A DNA stretch of 42,444 bases from Parcubacteria group bacterium M6-OD1-4 (GTDB lineage Bacteria; Patescibacteriota; Patescibacteriia; Patescibacteriales; UBA12465): positions 1 to 42,444 of the forward strand of contig LSNS01000018.1 of NCBI GenBank assembly GCA_003056205.1, given 5' to 3'. The position numbers were made by a program, and so were the translations under genes. How positions within the stretch are numbered: position 1 is the stretch's first letter; every line of letters starts with the position of its first letter. Positions 1-8,712 of the stretch are shown here, one piece after another. Below the pieces are notes generated by a model that searched no databases, was not told the DNA's origin, and saw only the letters and a program-made list of their open reading frames with translations.

Positions 1-1
1 G

Positions 2-736
2 ACTACGTACACACTAGGAGCGGAGAAAAAAATTATTGAAGCTAATTTACGCTTAGTGGTTTCCATCGCTAAAAAATTTGCTGGCGCCAAAGGAATGAGC
101 TTGTTAGATTTAATTCAAGAAGGGAATATTGGTCTATTCCGGGCCGTGGAGAAATTTGAATATCGGAAAGGCTATAAATTTTCAACCTATGCCACTTGGT
201 GGATTCGTCAGGCCATTACTCGTTCTTTAGCTGATCAATCACGAACGATTCGTATTCCCGTGCACATGGTAGAAAATATTAATAAATTTCGGCAAATACA
301 ACGAAGTTTAATCCAGGAATTAGGACGAGAACCTTTGGCTGAAGAAATTGCTTCGGAAATGAAAGAGACGATTGAAAAGGTGCGTTATATTATGAAGATT
401 TCTCAAGATACAATTTCTCTCGAAACAACAATTGGTGATGATGGTGAAGATTCCACTCTTGAAGATTTCATTGAAGACGTCAAAAATGTTAGTCCTGATC
501 GAGCGGCCGCTCTCCAATTATTGAAGAATTATGTGCGAGATATTATTACCCAATTATCCCCTCGGGAACAGAAAATTCTAGAAATGCGTTTTGGTTTGGT
601 AGACGGAGTAGCTCATACTTTGGAAGAAGTTGGTCAAGAATTTGAAGTAACCCGAGAACGTATTCGACAAATTGAGTCTAAGGCCTTAGAAAAAATTAGG
701 AAATTTAAAGGTTTAGAGAAATTAAGGGATTATTAA
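2..736 (+). CDS. rpoD: RNA polymerase sigma factor RpoD/SigA (5' partial)
   Basis: Frame is open from the window edge ([26 protein letters not shown]...). Sigma-70 region 2 ([37 protein letters not shown]) and region 4 ([28 protein letters not shown]). Confidence 0.96.
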   Translation, partial: TTYTLGAEKKIIEANLRLVVSIAKKFAGAKGMSLLDLIQEGNIGLFRAVEKFEYRKGYKFSTYATWWIRQAITRSLADQSRTIRIPVHMVENINKFRQIQRSLIQELGREPLAEEIASEMKETIEKVRYIMKISQDTISLETTIGDDGEDSTLEDFIEDVKNVSPDRAAALQLLKNYVRDIITQLSPREQKILEMRFGLVDGVAHTLEEVGQEFEVTRERIRQIESKALEKIRKFKGLEKLRDY

Positions 737-737
737 T

Positions 738-1157
738 ATGCGTTCAGAAATTATTAAAAAGTTAATGCAAATTGCAGAAAAAGAGGCAGTCATAGCGGTC
801 CAGACTGGTAATAGTAAAAGACCTTTTGGTGCGGTGTTAGCTGATAAAACTGGCAAAGTTATTGTTCAGGTTGGAAATACAAGTAAAAGTGATCAGGATT
901 TAACTGCTCATGCTGAAATGAATATTTTAAGAAAAGCTTTTAAAAAACTAAAATCAGTTGATTTATCTTCTTATATTTTAATATCCAATATGGAACCCTG
1001 TTCAATGTGTGCTTCTGCTAGTATTCAAGCTGGAATTAGAACTTTTTATTATGCTCACTCCTTAGAGGATAAGTGCAATCCGCATTTAAGTTTAAGCGAT
1101 ATAATTAAAAAATCACAAGGCAAGTTCACTGTCAAACAACTTGACATCCAGAATTAG
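738..1157 (+). CDS. Nucleoside/guanine deaminase-like (CMP/dCMP deaminase fold)
   Basis: HAEMN and PCSMCASA zinc-binding motifs (HAE / PCxxC). Confidence 0.85.
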   Translation: MRSEIIKKLMQIAEKEAVIAVQTGNSKRPFGAVLADKTGKVIVQVGNTSKSDQDLTAHAEMNILRKAFKKLKSVDLSSYILISNMEPCSMCASASIQAGIRTFYYAHSLEDKCNPHLSLSDIIKKSQGKFTVKQLDIQN

Positions 1158-1218
1158 TTTGATATTATATTAAATGATATTTTATCAGAATCGTTTTGTT
1201 CTGGAGATAATAAAAAAT

Positions 1219-1290
1219 TCCCGGGTGGCGCAGCGGTAGCGCAGTTGGCTGTTAACCAATTGGTCGTCGGTTCGAATCCGACCCCGGGAG
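1219..1290 (+). tRNA. tRNA-Asn (GTT)
   Basis: Full cloverleaf: acceptor TCCCGGG/CCCGGGA, D stem GCGC/GCGC, anticodon stem GTTGG/CCAAT with loop CTGTTAA, T stem GTCGG/CCGAC with TTCGAAT. 3' CCA not encoded. Confidence 0.96.
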
Positions 1291-1301
1291 CAAATTTCAA
1301 A

Positions 1302-1327
1302 AACACCTATATTTATAGGTGTTTTTT
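1302..1327 (+). terminator. Intrinsic terminator after tRNA-Asn
   Basis: AACACCTAT-ATTT-ATAGGTGTT followed by T-run. Confidence 0.85.
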
Positions 1328-1350
1328 GTGTATTATGGTTCTAATCCTTG

Positions 1351-1379
1351 TTGGGGTATGAATAAATTTGTGATATAAT
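1351..1379 (+). promoter_or_regulatory. Putative promoter with extended -10
   Basis: TTGGGG - 17 nt - TATAAT with TG extension, 26 nt before the ATG at 1406. Confidence 0.5.
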
Positions 1380-1405
1380 TTTTATATAAATTTAAAATTA
1401 AAAAT

Positions 1406-1966
1406 ATGAAGTTAGTAATAATATTTGGTCCACAGGCAGTGGGCAAGATGACAGTAGGGTATGAGTTAGAAAAAATAACAAAATTAAAACTATTTCATAA
1501 CCACATGACTATTGAATTAGTTAATCCTTTTTTTAATTACAGTACAAAAACTGGAAAGAAGTTGGTTAATCTATTTAGAGAAGAAATTTTTAAAGAAGTC
1601 GCAAAAAGTGATATGAGTGGCTTAATATTTACATTTATCTGGGCGTTTAACGAAAAAGATGATTGGGATTATATAGATAAAATAAGTAACATTTTTGAGT
1701 CTAAAGGCGGGGATGTCTGTTTTGTTGAGCTTGAGGCAGATATAAATGAAAGGATTAAACGCAATTCGACTCCTTATAGGCTGGAGCATAAACCAACTAA
1801 AAGGAATATTGACAAATCAAATATTGACCTAAAGAAATCTATGGAAAAATATCGAATGAATTCAGAGGCAGGTGAAATAAAAAAGGAAAATTATATTCGT
1901 ATTAATAATAAAAATTTAGAGCCTGCGGAGGTGGCTAATATAATAAAACTAGAATTTGGTTTATAA
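1406..1966 (+). CDS. P-loop NTPase / AAA-type small kinase-like protein
   Basis: N-terminal Walker A-like IIFGPQAVGKMTVGYEL; single-domain length. Confidence 0.6.
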   Translation: MKLVIIFGPQAVGKMTVGYELEKITKLKLFHNHMTIELVNPFFNYSTKTGKKLVNLFREEIFKEVAKSDMSGLIFTFIWAFNEKDDWDYIDKISNIFESKGGDVCFVELEADINERIKRNSTPYRLEHKPTKRNIDKSNIDLKKSMEKYRMNSEAGEIKKENYIRINNKNLEPAEVANIIKLEFGL

Positions 1967-2011
1967 AACAATTTTAGTCCTAACATCGTTCACGACCTCG
2001 AGTAAATTCAA

Positions 2012-2041
2012 AAAATACGCTAAAATTAGCGTATTTTTTTT
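2012..2041 (+). terminator. Intrinsic terminator
   Basis: AAATACGCTAA/TTAGCGTATTT hairpin plus T-run. Confidence 0.8.
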
Positions 2042-2097
2042 GTATTAGTTGTTTAATTTAACTTTTAATATATTTTTTAGTATGATCATATTAATAT

Positions 2098-2634
2098 ATG
2101 AATATAAAAAAACAACAAGAAGAAGATAATTTTGCGTTTGTTAATGGACAAAATTTATATATGGGGACAGACTCGGATAAGCCGAGTTGGCATATAGATT
2201 TGAAGAGATTTAGGATTTATTTAAAAGATAAATATAAAGTATCTAAAGCTTTTTATTTTTTAGGATGTGTGATTGATGGTCATGATAAATTATATGATGA
2301 AATACAAGATGCTGGTTTTATTTTAAAATTTAGAGAACATAATTCTGCTATGTTGGGGGTAAAGAAGGGAAATGTTGATTCTGATATTATTTTTCATATT
2401 ATGAAAATAATGTATCAAAAAGAAGTGTTTGATAAAATAATTTTAGTTTCAGGCGATGGAGATTATAAAATGTTAGTTGATTTTTTAATTGAGAATAATA
2501 AATTTAAGAAAATTCTTTTCCCAAATAAGCATTTCGCTTTTTCTTTATATAAAAAATTAGGATCAGAATATTTTGATTATTTAAGCAATGAAGGTATAAA
2601 AAATAAGATTATATATAAAAAAAAGACTCCTTAG
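2098..2634 (+). CDS. NYN domain (LabA/DUF88-like, PIN-fold) protein
   Basis: FVNGQNLYM N-terminal acidic/Asn motif, KGNVDSDIIFHIM and ILVSGDGDYKMLVDFL, characteristic of NYN/LabA proteins. Confidence 0.75.
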   Translation: MNIKKQQEEDNFAFVNGQNLYMGTDSDKPSWHIDLKRFRIYLKDKYKVSKAFYFLGCVIDGHDKLYDEIQDAGFILKFREHNSAMLGVKKGNVDSDIIFHIMKIMYQKEVFDKIILVSGDGDYKMLVDFLIENNKFKKILFPNKHFAFSLYKKLGSEYFDYLSNEGIKNKIIYKKKTP

Positions 2635-2796
2635 GCACAAGGCCGTTCGGATTCTTTTTGTCTTGATATTATTATTATATACAATAATACCTTTTAAGTC
2701 AAGATTCAAGTTATTTCTTTCAAGTCTTTGATTGTGACGCCATTGCGTCGTTCCTGAATAATCTGTGATGTTTCCTTATGGCGATTCTAAGTGAGG

Positions 2797-2935
2797 ACTG
2801 ATTTTGGAACGGTATCAGAAGAGCAAATTAAGACATATTAAATACTTAATTAACTCTCGACTGAGAAAAAGACTTGGCTGGAAGACCCCTTATAAGGTAT
2901 TCTATGAAATAACAGGTGTTGCACTAAAAGTTTGA
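2797..2935 (+). pseudogene. IS30-family transposase C-terminal remnant (frameshifted)
   Basis: Two frames spell DFGTVSEEQIKTY (2800-) and INSRLRKRLGWKTPYKVFYEITGVALKV* (2849-2935), resembling the IS30 transposase C-terminus (..LNxRPRKxLGxKTPxEVF..). Confidence 0.75.
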
Positions 2936-2952
2936 ATGTACCTAGGGGCAAT

Positions 2953-2981
2953 TTGACAATCATTAGGAATAATGATATAAT
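2953..2981 (+). promoter_or_regulatory. Consensus sigma-70 promoter
   Basis: TTGACA (2953-2958) - 17 nt - TATAAT (2976-2981), with TG extended -10. Confidence 0.8.
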
Positions 2982-2995
2982 GTTATCTGGGAATA

Positions 2996-3086
2996 GATCT
3001 TTAACAAATAAGATTAATTAAACTAATTATTAAGTTTATCTCTGAATTTAGGTAAATTTAGTAATTAGTTTAATATTTATAATCTT
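2996..3086 (+). ncRNA. Structured 5' leader RNA, copy 1 (boxA-like element + long hairpin)
   Basis: GATCTTTAACAAATAAG (2996-3012), then 3018-3038 pairs continuously with 3053-3073 (21 bp including G-U). Outer pairing AAGATT (3010-3015)/AATCTT (3081-3086). Shares architecture and apical TATCT/AGGTA with copies at 26090-26178 and 34438-34522. Confidence 0.75.
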
Positions 3087-3097
3087 AAAAAAAAATC

Positions 3098-3649
3098 ATG
3101 AAAAATTTAAAAAAAATTTTTTCCTTATTAAAAAAAAGAAATTCTAAAATTGTTTCAAGTATTGATCAAAAAGTCTCGTCCCTTTTAGCAAGAGAGACAA
3201 AAATGATGCAAGGTTATCGTAGTGAATCGTCTGGTTATGCAATACATAAACAGGCCGTTAAAATATTAACAGCCTATCAAACAGGTGAAAAGTCTTGCAA
3301 AAATATATTTTCTAGCCGTGCAGTGGATGTGGCAAGAGAAGCTGGAATTTGGTTGGCCGGTGAAGCTCCCGCAGAAATCTTTTTTATTGGTTTGGGAGAA
3401 AAAGAAACAGCTGAAATTAAAACGTATAACTGTCTACAGGAATATGCTTCTCTTCAAGCTAGTGGGGATGTAACGAAGAACAAGTATGATTGTCTGAGAG
3501 ATGTTTGTGCTAAATTAAATCTCTCGGGGTCAGAGGATTTAAAGAATCTTTCAATTGACAGATTAATGGAGATTCAATCCATCATACAGAATTGGTCTGA
3601 AAGTTTTATAGGTAAATTAGTACCTCGGACTTATGAAAAAAAAATCTGA
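3098..3649 (+). CDS. Hypothetical protein (183 aa) downstream of structured leader copy 1
   Basis: Open reading frame with promoter, structured leader and downstream terminator. No family recognised. Confidence 0.65.
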   Translation: MKNLKKIFSLLKKRNSKIVSSIDQKVSSLLARETKMMQGYRSESSGYAIHKQAVKILTAYQTGEKSCKNIFSSRAVDVAREAGIWLAGEAPAEIFFIGLGEKETAEIKTYNCLQEYASLQASGDVTKNKYDCLRDVCAKLNLSGSEDLKNLSIDRLMEIQSIIQNWSESFIGKLVPRTYEKKI

Positions 3650-3667
3650 AAAAATAAACGTTCATAT

Positions 3668-3693
3668 TTATTGAAATAATAATTTTTCAATAA
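3668..3693 (+). repeat. Hairpin TTATTGAAA/TTTCAATAA 3' of the 3098 gene
   Basis: Perfect 9-bp inverted repeat (3668-3676 / 3685-3693). Confidence 0.5.
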
Positions 3694-3706
3694 AGTAGAT
3701 ACTTTA

Positions 3707-3732
3707 GGGGCAATCAAAAATTGTCCCTTTTT
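3707..3732 (+). terminator. Intrinsic terminator
   Basis: GGGGCAAT caaaa ATTGTCCC followed by TTTTT. Confidence 0.8.
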
Positions 3733-4096
3733 ATTTAATATATCACTAATTTGTATATGTTTTTATGAATAATATCTTTAGAATATAAATCAAGTTATAA
3801 ACACTCTACAAATATGCTATAATTTGTTTATAGAGAAAGGAATATTTATTAGGCTAAGATTAGGGTTGAAAAATATTTGAATTGTGAAAAAGAATTTATA
3901 ATGGAAAAATATAGAAAGAAATTCGTTTTGTCAACAAATTATTAAAATTAAATTTTCTCGGAGCATAACGGTAAGTTGCTATGATCTTTATGAGAAAAAT
4001 AATATTCGCCATCATCTTTTAGAGGAAAATATAGTATTTTAAAAATATTTATAATAAGTATTTAAAATTTATTTTTTTTAATTTAAAAATATTTCT

Positions 4097-4762
4097 ATGA
4101 TTATTATCACTGGAGCGAGCGATGGGCTGGGCTTGCAAGTCGCCAAGCTATATCAAGAAGCGGGGAAAAAAGTTATTAATATTTCTCGCCGTGAATCTAA
4201 ATTTGCCAATGTTAATATTTTGGCCGATTTAAGACAGGGAAGTGATATTCAAAAAGCAGTGCGAGAAATTAAAAAGCTTCGACAACCCTTGGAGGCAATT
4301 ATTAATTGTGCTGCTGTTTTATCTATTCAAGAATTGGGAAAAATTACCGAAGAGGAAGTTGATCGGATTCTCACTACTAATGTTAAAGCCGCTATTTTAT
4401 TAGTTTCTAACTTGATGAGTAGGATTAAGAAAGATGGCACTGATATTGTCAATGTTGCCTCTTCTGTCGGATTTAAGGGATATACCAAACAAAGTGTTTA
4501 TGGTGCTTCCAAATGGGCGATGAGGGGCTTTAGTGCTAATCTGCAAGCAGAATTTAAAGGAACTCCATCACGAGTAATTAGTTTTTGCCCCGGAGGATTT
4601 AAAACTAAATTTTTTAAAAAAGCGACTGGTATTGATAACACTAAAAATGCTGGTAACTGGATGAAAGCTAAAGATGTGGCGCGGATTTTAAAACAAACTC
4701 TGGATCTTCCGAAGAATATGGAAGTTAGTGAAATTATAATCAACCGAAAAAAATTTGAATAA
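4097..4762 (+). CDS. SDR-family oxidoreductase
   Basis: N-terminal TGASDGLG and YGASK (YxxxK) active-site motifs. Confidence 0.88.
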   Translation: MIIITGASDGLGLQVAKLYQEAGKKVINISRRESKFANVNILADLRQGSDIQKAVREIKKLRQPLEAIINCAAVLSIQELGKITEEEVDRILTTNVKAAILLVSNLMSRIKKDGTDIVNVASSVGFKGYTKQSVYGASKWAMRGFSANLQAEFKGTPSRVISFCPGGFKTKFFKKATGIDNTKNAGNWMKAKDVARILKQTLDLPKNMEVSEIIINRKKFE

Positions 4763-4798
4763 TAATATTAATCAGAAACATAAATTATCTCCAAGTCC

Positions 4799-5344
4799 AT
4801 GTCAATTAAAATAACATATTTTGTTCACGGAACAAGTCAAGATAATGAAAATCATATTTCTTCTGGGTGGTCAGATGTGGAACTTTCAGAATTAGGGATC
4901 AAACAATCAATTGAACTTAGAAAACATCTTAAGAATCTATCTTTTGATGCTGTTTTTTCTTCTGATTTAAAACGAGCACTGCAATCTGCTAAATTAAGTT
5001 TTGGAGATCAAATAAAAATAATTTCTGATTCCAGACTACGAGAATGTAATTACGGAAAATATAATGCTTTTCCTTCAGAAATTGTTGAACCTCAGCAAGA
5101 AAAAAACATCATTAACAAATTTCCTGGAGGTGAATCTTATCAAGATGTTGAGCGTCGTGTTCGTGATTTTATTAAATTTTTAACAAAAAATTATTCTGGA
5201 AAATCTATTGCTATTGTTTCTCATAAAGCCCCTCAGCTAGCCTTAGATGTCTTATTGAAAGGTTTAAGCTGGGAAGAGGCTTTCGCTCATGATTGGCGAA
5301 AAAATAAAGCTTGGCAACCCGGTTGGGATTATATTATCAATTAA
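4799..5344 (+). CDS. Histidine phosphatase-family (phosphoglycerate mutase-like) protein with variant RHG motif
   Basis: FVHGTSQDN in place of RHG, FSSDLKRALQSA, LRECNYG, FPGGESYQDVERRV and VSHKAP retain the family layout. Confidence 0.8.
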   Translation: MSIKITYFVHGTSQDNENHISSGWSDVELSELGIKQSIELRKHLKNLSFDAVFSSDLKRALQSAKLSFGDQIKIISDSRLRECNYGKYNAFPSEIVEPQQEKNIINKFPGGESYQDVERRVRDFIKFLTKNYSGKSIAIVSHKAPQLALDVLLKGLSWEEAFAHDWRKNKAWQPGWDYIIN

Positions 5345-5449
5345 TTATTTTTTTAAATATTAGCAACTTTGAACCTTAAATTAGTTTGGGCCGTGCTTAT
5401 CACTTTAATCCTGATTGTTGGTTATTTGTCCTGCTTAAAAGATATTTTT
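5342..5449 (+). pseudogene. Truncated duplicate of the N-terminus of the 6666 PQ-loop-like gene
   Basis: Ungapped 108-nt match to 6651-6758. Encodes (ATA)LATLNLKLVWAVLITLILIVGYLSCLKDIF vs MLATLNFKLIWAILATLLLIIGYLPYLRDIF, then diverges. Confidence 0.82.
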
Positions 5450-5480
5450 GGAATGGTACATACATTAGTGTGAATGGAGA

Positions 5481-5505
5481 ATCTATTCTTATTGTCAGAA
5501 TAGAT
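5481..5505. repeat. Perfect 9-bp inverted repeat upstream of fic
   Basis: ATCTATTCT tattgtc AGAATAGAT. Confidence 0.5.
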
Positions 5506-5569
5506 GTTTAGTTGTGTTAATCAGCGAGTCTTGTTATAATTAAAGTATAAAAAAATATACCTAACATTT

Positions 5570-6499
5570 ATGATAAAAATAGAGAAGAAAATTATTAAAA
5601 ATAAAGCTTTTTTCTATCTTTCAGAACAAATTAATATTGGTAGTGCTTATAAGAAAAATCAAGTTTACTTGGGTAAAAATATACCTAAAAATCTAAAGCC
5701 ATATTATGATCAGTTGCAAGAAAAAGAAGTTATTGTTATTTCCGATAATATAAGTAAGATATTTAAATTAGATGAAATTTTTAGTTTAAAGGAGTATATA
5801 GAAATTGAGAAAACTAGAATTAAATTAAAATATCTTTTTCAAGGATTAACAAAATACCAGAAAGAGATTCTATGGAAGAAATTTGCGATTCGATTCATTT
5901 TTGAATCAAACGCTATTGAAGGTAGTAAATTATCAGAGAAAGAGGTGATAGCTATAGTTAGGAAAAAATTTGGAGATCAGAATGAAAGAAAAGAGATTAT
6001 TGAAGTTCATAACGCTATTAAAGCTTTTGAAATTATTAAATCTGGTCTTTTCGCATTAAACCAAAGAAAGATTATTGCATTGCACAACACACTAACTCAA
6101 GGGTTAGATATTACTAGGGGATATAAAAAAAAACATATTGTTGTGAATAATAAAGAAACTGTTAGTCCAGGCAAAGTGCGTGATAATATGGCTACTTTAA
6201 TTAATTGGTGGCATGAACAGAAAAAAGCCAAGCTACATCCTTTTATTTTAACAGCATCATTCCATAGCAGGTTTGAGCATATTCACCCCTTTGCTGATGG
6301 GAATGGCAGGGTGGGTAGACTAATTTATATTTGGATGTTACAAAAGTTCGGTTATGGTGTAATACTTTTTGAGAATAAAAATCGTCAATCATATTTTACA
6401 GCTTTAGATCAAGCTGATAATGGTCGACCTCGGAAATTATATTATCATTGTTTGCGTGCTTATCGAAGAACAGCAAGCTATTTATCACCAGAAAGTTAA
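5570..6499 (+). CDS. Fic-domain protein (N-terminal inhibitory-helix type)
   Basis: HPFADGNGRVGRL catalytic Fic motif; upstream SNAIEGS matches the (S/T)xxxE(G/N) inhibitory motif. Confidence 0.92.
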   Translation: MIKIEKKIIKNKAFFYLSEQINIGSAYKKNQVYLGKNIPKNLKPYYDQLQEKEVIVISDNISKIFKLDEIFSLKEYIEIEKTRIKLKYLFQGLTKYQKEILWKKFAIRFIFESNAIEGSKLSEKEVIAIVRKKFGDQNERKEIIEVHNAIKAFEIIKSGLFALNQRKIIALHNTLTQGLDITRGYKKKHIVVNNKETVSPGKVRDNMATLINWWHEQKKAKLHPFILTASFHSRFEHIHPFADGNGRVGRLIYIWMLQKFGYGVILFENKNRQSYFTALDQADNGRPRKLYYHCLRAYRRTASYLSPES

Positions 6500-6665
6500 T
6501 ATTAAATTAAATCAACTTGCCGATTATTTACCTTCACTTTAGTAATTTGACATTAAGTTCCGAACACGCTTGCTTGTTAATGATTTTTCGTAATCATGCA
6601 GAATTACAAAGGTTTTTGTAAAGCTTAGCAACTAAAATTATCTCATAAATTAATTATTTTTTTAA

Positions 6666-7295
6666 ATGTTGGCGACTCTTAATTTCAAATTAATCTGGGC
6701 TATATTAGCTACTCTCCTCCTGATTATTGGCTATCTACCCTATCTGAGAGATATTTTTAACAGGAAAACTAAACCCCATATCTATACTTGGTTAATTTGG
6801 GCGATTACGCAGGGGACAGCGACTCTGATATTATTACAAGGTGGTGGTAAATTTGGCGGTCTAAGTCTGTTGGTCGGTACAATTTTAGTGTTAGTTGTTT
6901 TTTTTCTTTCCTTTCGTTATGGAACCTTAGATATTAGCCGTAGTGATAAAATTTTTCTTCTCCTCGCCCTGCTCGCTATTATTATCTGGTGGCAATTAAA
7001 AAATCCTGTTCTTGCCGTCTTATTGGTTTCGCTAATTGATGCTTTAGGATATCTTCCAACTATTAGAAAAACTTTTAAAAACCCAAGGAGTGAAACACTT
7101 TCTTTCTGGATTATGATGGCTCTAGTAGATATTTTTGCTCTGGCTTCTAATGCAAAATATAATTTGTTAACTACGGTTTATCTTGCAACAATTCTTGTTG
7201 CTAATCTTCTGATGGTCTATATTTGCCTGTTTCATAAACCAAGTAATAAAGATAAAATAACTAACAATAATCCGACATCATCGTTTACTAGTTGA
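6666..7295 (+). CDS. PQ-loop/SemiSWEET-like multi-pass membrane protein
   Basis: Two internal repeats with LPYLRDIF..KTKPHIYTWLIW and LPTIRKTF..PRSETLSFWIM. Confidence 0.6.
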   Translation: MLATLNFKLIWAILATLLLIIGYLPYLRDIFNRKTKPHIYTWLIWAITQGTATLILLQGGGKFGGLSLLVGTILVLVVFFLSFRYGTLDISRSDKIFLLLALLAIIIWWQLKNPVLAVLLVSLIDALGYLPTIRKTFKNPRSETLSFWIMMALVDIFALASNAKYNLLTTVYLATILVANLLMVYICLFHKPSNKDKITNNNPTSSFTS

Positions 7296-7335
7296 GGATT
7301 ATTAGTTAAAATAATAGTTGAAGATTATTCATTAA
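7290..7335. repeat. Imperfect tandem direct repeat (20 nt x 2)
   Basis: AGTTGAGGATTATTAGTTAA aataat AGTTGAAGATTATTCATTAA. Confidence 0.5.
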
Positions 7336-7352
7336 GAGAGAATTTCGAAAAT

Positions 7353-7946
7353 ATGACTAAATTTATTTTACATGGTGGACAAACTGGGATTCCCAATGAA
7401 GCGAATAAAAAGTTTTATCAAGAATGGATTAAGGATTTCTCTAGCGATTATGTACCTACAATTATGTTAGTATTTTTTGCACGAGAGCAGAAGGACTGGC
7501 AGAAATTAAAACAGCAGGATGAAGAAAGATTTGCAAAGTATAATCAACAGCGTCCCGCTAAATTTATCATTGCCTCAACCGATTTAAATGTTTTTAAAGA
7601 TCAGCTTCAACAGGCCGACGTTATTTATTTTCGCGGCGGTTCAACCGAAAAATTAATGAGGACCATCCAAGGTTTGCGGAGTGAATTACGGGATTTGTTA
7701 GCTACAAAAGTATTCGCTGGTTCTTCAGCTGGGGTAATGCTTATTTCCGATTTTAGTCAGAGTACCGACACTGAAGTGGGTGCTAACCATTGGACGCGAG
7801 GTTTTGGTTTAATTCCGATTAATTCTATTGTTCACTATACGGCAAAATCCTTAAAAAATGTGGAAGATTTTAAAAAGAATCATCCCGATAATAAAAATGA
7901 ATTTATTCTTTTACCTGAAACTGAATTTGTAGTTAGAAATTATTAA
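7353..7946 (+). CDS. Peptidase S51-like / type 1 glutamine amidotransferase-like protein
   Basis: FRGGSTEKLM and FAGSSAGVML (Ser nucleophile elbow). Confidence 0.78.
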   Translation: MTKFILHGGQTGIPNEANKKFYQEWIKDFSSDYVPTIMLVFFAREQKDWQKLKQQDEERFAKYNQQRPAKFIIASTDLNVFKDQLQQADVIYFRGGSTEKLMRTIQGLRSELRDLLATKVFAGSSAGVMLISDFSQSTDTEVGANHWTRGFGLIPINSIVHYTAKSLKNVEDFKKNHPDNKNEFILLPETEFVVRNY

Positions 7947-7972
7947 GATTATTTAAATTATTATTTATAATT

Positions 7973-8662
7973 ATGACTAATACTCAATCAAAAAACAAAA
8001 AGCATCTTGTTATTTTCTCTCATGGTTCGGGAGTCCGCAAAGATGACCGAGGTTTATTAAGTGAAATTGCAGAGGCGCTTCCCGAGGTTCAAGCCATTCT
8101 CTTTGATTATTACCAGATAGATGAAACTAATAAAACTTTGACCATGACTTCTTTTAGCGCACAAACCCGGCTTCTTAATCAAGTTATTGATAAAGCTAAA
8201 CAAGAATATCCGGGAGCAACTATTGATATTATTGCTCATTCTCAAGGAACAATTGTGACCGCCCTTGCTCAACCTCAAGGTATTAGAAAAACGCTTTTAT
8301 TATCTGCTGTTTTTGATATGGGTTTAGAGCGGACTCTGAAAAGATATCGTTCTCGTCCAGAAGCTGATATTAATTTAAGTGGTATTTCTAAACTTCCCCC
8401 TTTAGATGGACTAGTGAGAATTGTTCCTGCTCAATATTGGACAGAGCGAGTGGCGATTAAACCTTTTCTGGAATACAATACTTTTGCTAAAAAAACTGAT
8501 TTGATTATTATTAATGCTCAGCAAGATCAAATTTTGGGGCCAGTTGATTTAAGTGGTCTTGATTCCGATATTAAGATCATGTCTCTTACTGGTAATCATG
8601 GTTTTGAAGGGAAAGATCGAAAACCTCTTATAGAAACTATTAGAAAAATTCTTTTTAGTTAA
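7973..8662 (+). CDS. Alpha/beta hydrolase
   Basis: VIFSHGSG and AHSQGT nucleophile elbow; C-terminal GNHGF. Confidence 0.8.
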   Translation: MTNTQSKNKKHLVIFSHGSGVRKDDRGLLSEIAEALPEVQAILFDYYQIDETNKTLTMTSFSAQTRLLNQVIDKAKQEYPGATIDIIAHSQGTIVTALAQPQGIRKTLLLSAVFDMGLERTLKRYRSRPEADINLSGISKLPPLDGLVRIVPAQYWTERVAIKPFLEYNTFAKKTDLIIINAQQDQILGPVDLSGLDSDIKIMSLTGNHGFEGKDRKPLIETIRKILFS

Positions 8663-8712
8663 ACTAAAAGATTTAAAGATAAATAATTCTAAGAAAAATA
8701 ATTTATAATAAT

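Noticed and set aside
320-517. Minus-strand ORF inside rpoD
   Set aside because: Antisense shadow of a confidently identified CDS; no recognisable protein.
3285-3473. Alternate-frame ORF within the 3098 gene
   Set aside because: Nested in the longer ORF that has the promoter/leader; no family features.
4498-4743. Minus-strand ORF inside the SDR gene
   Set aside because: Antisense shadow ORF of a clear SDR coding frame.
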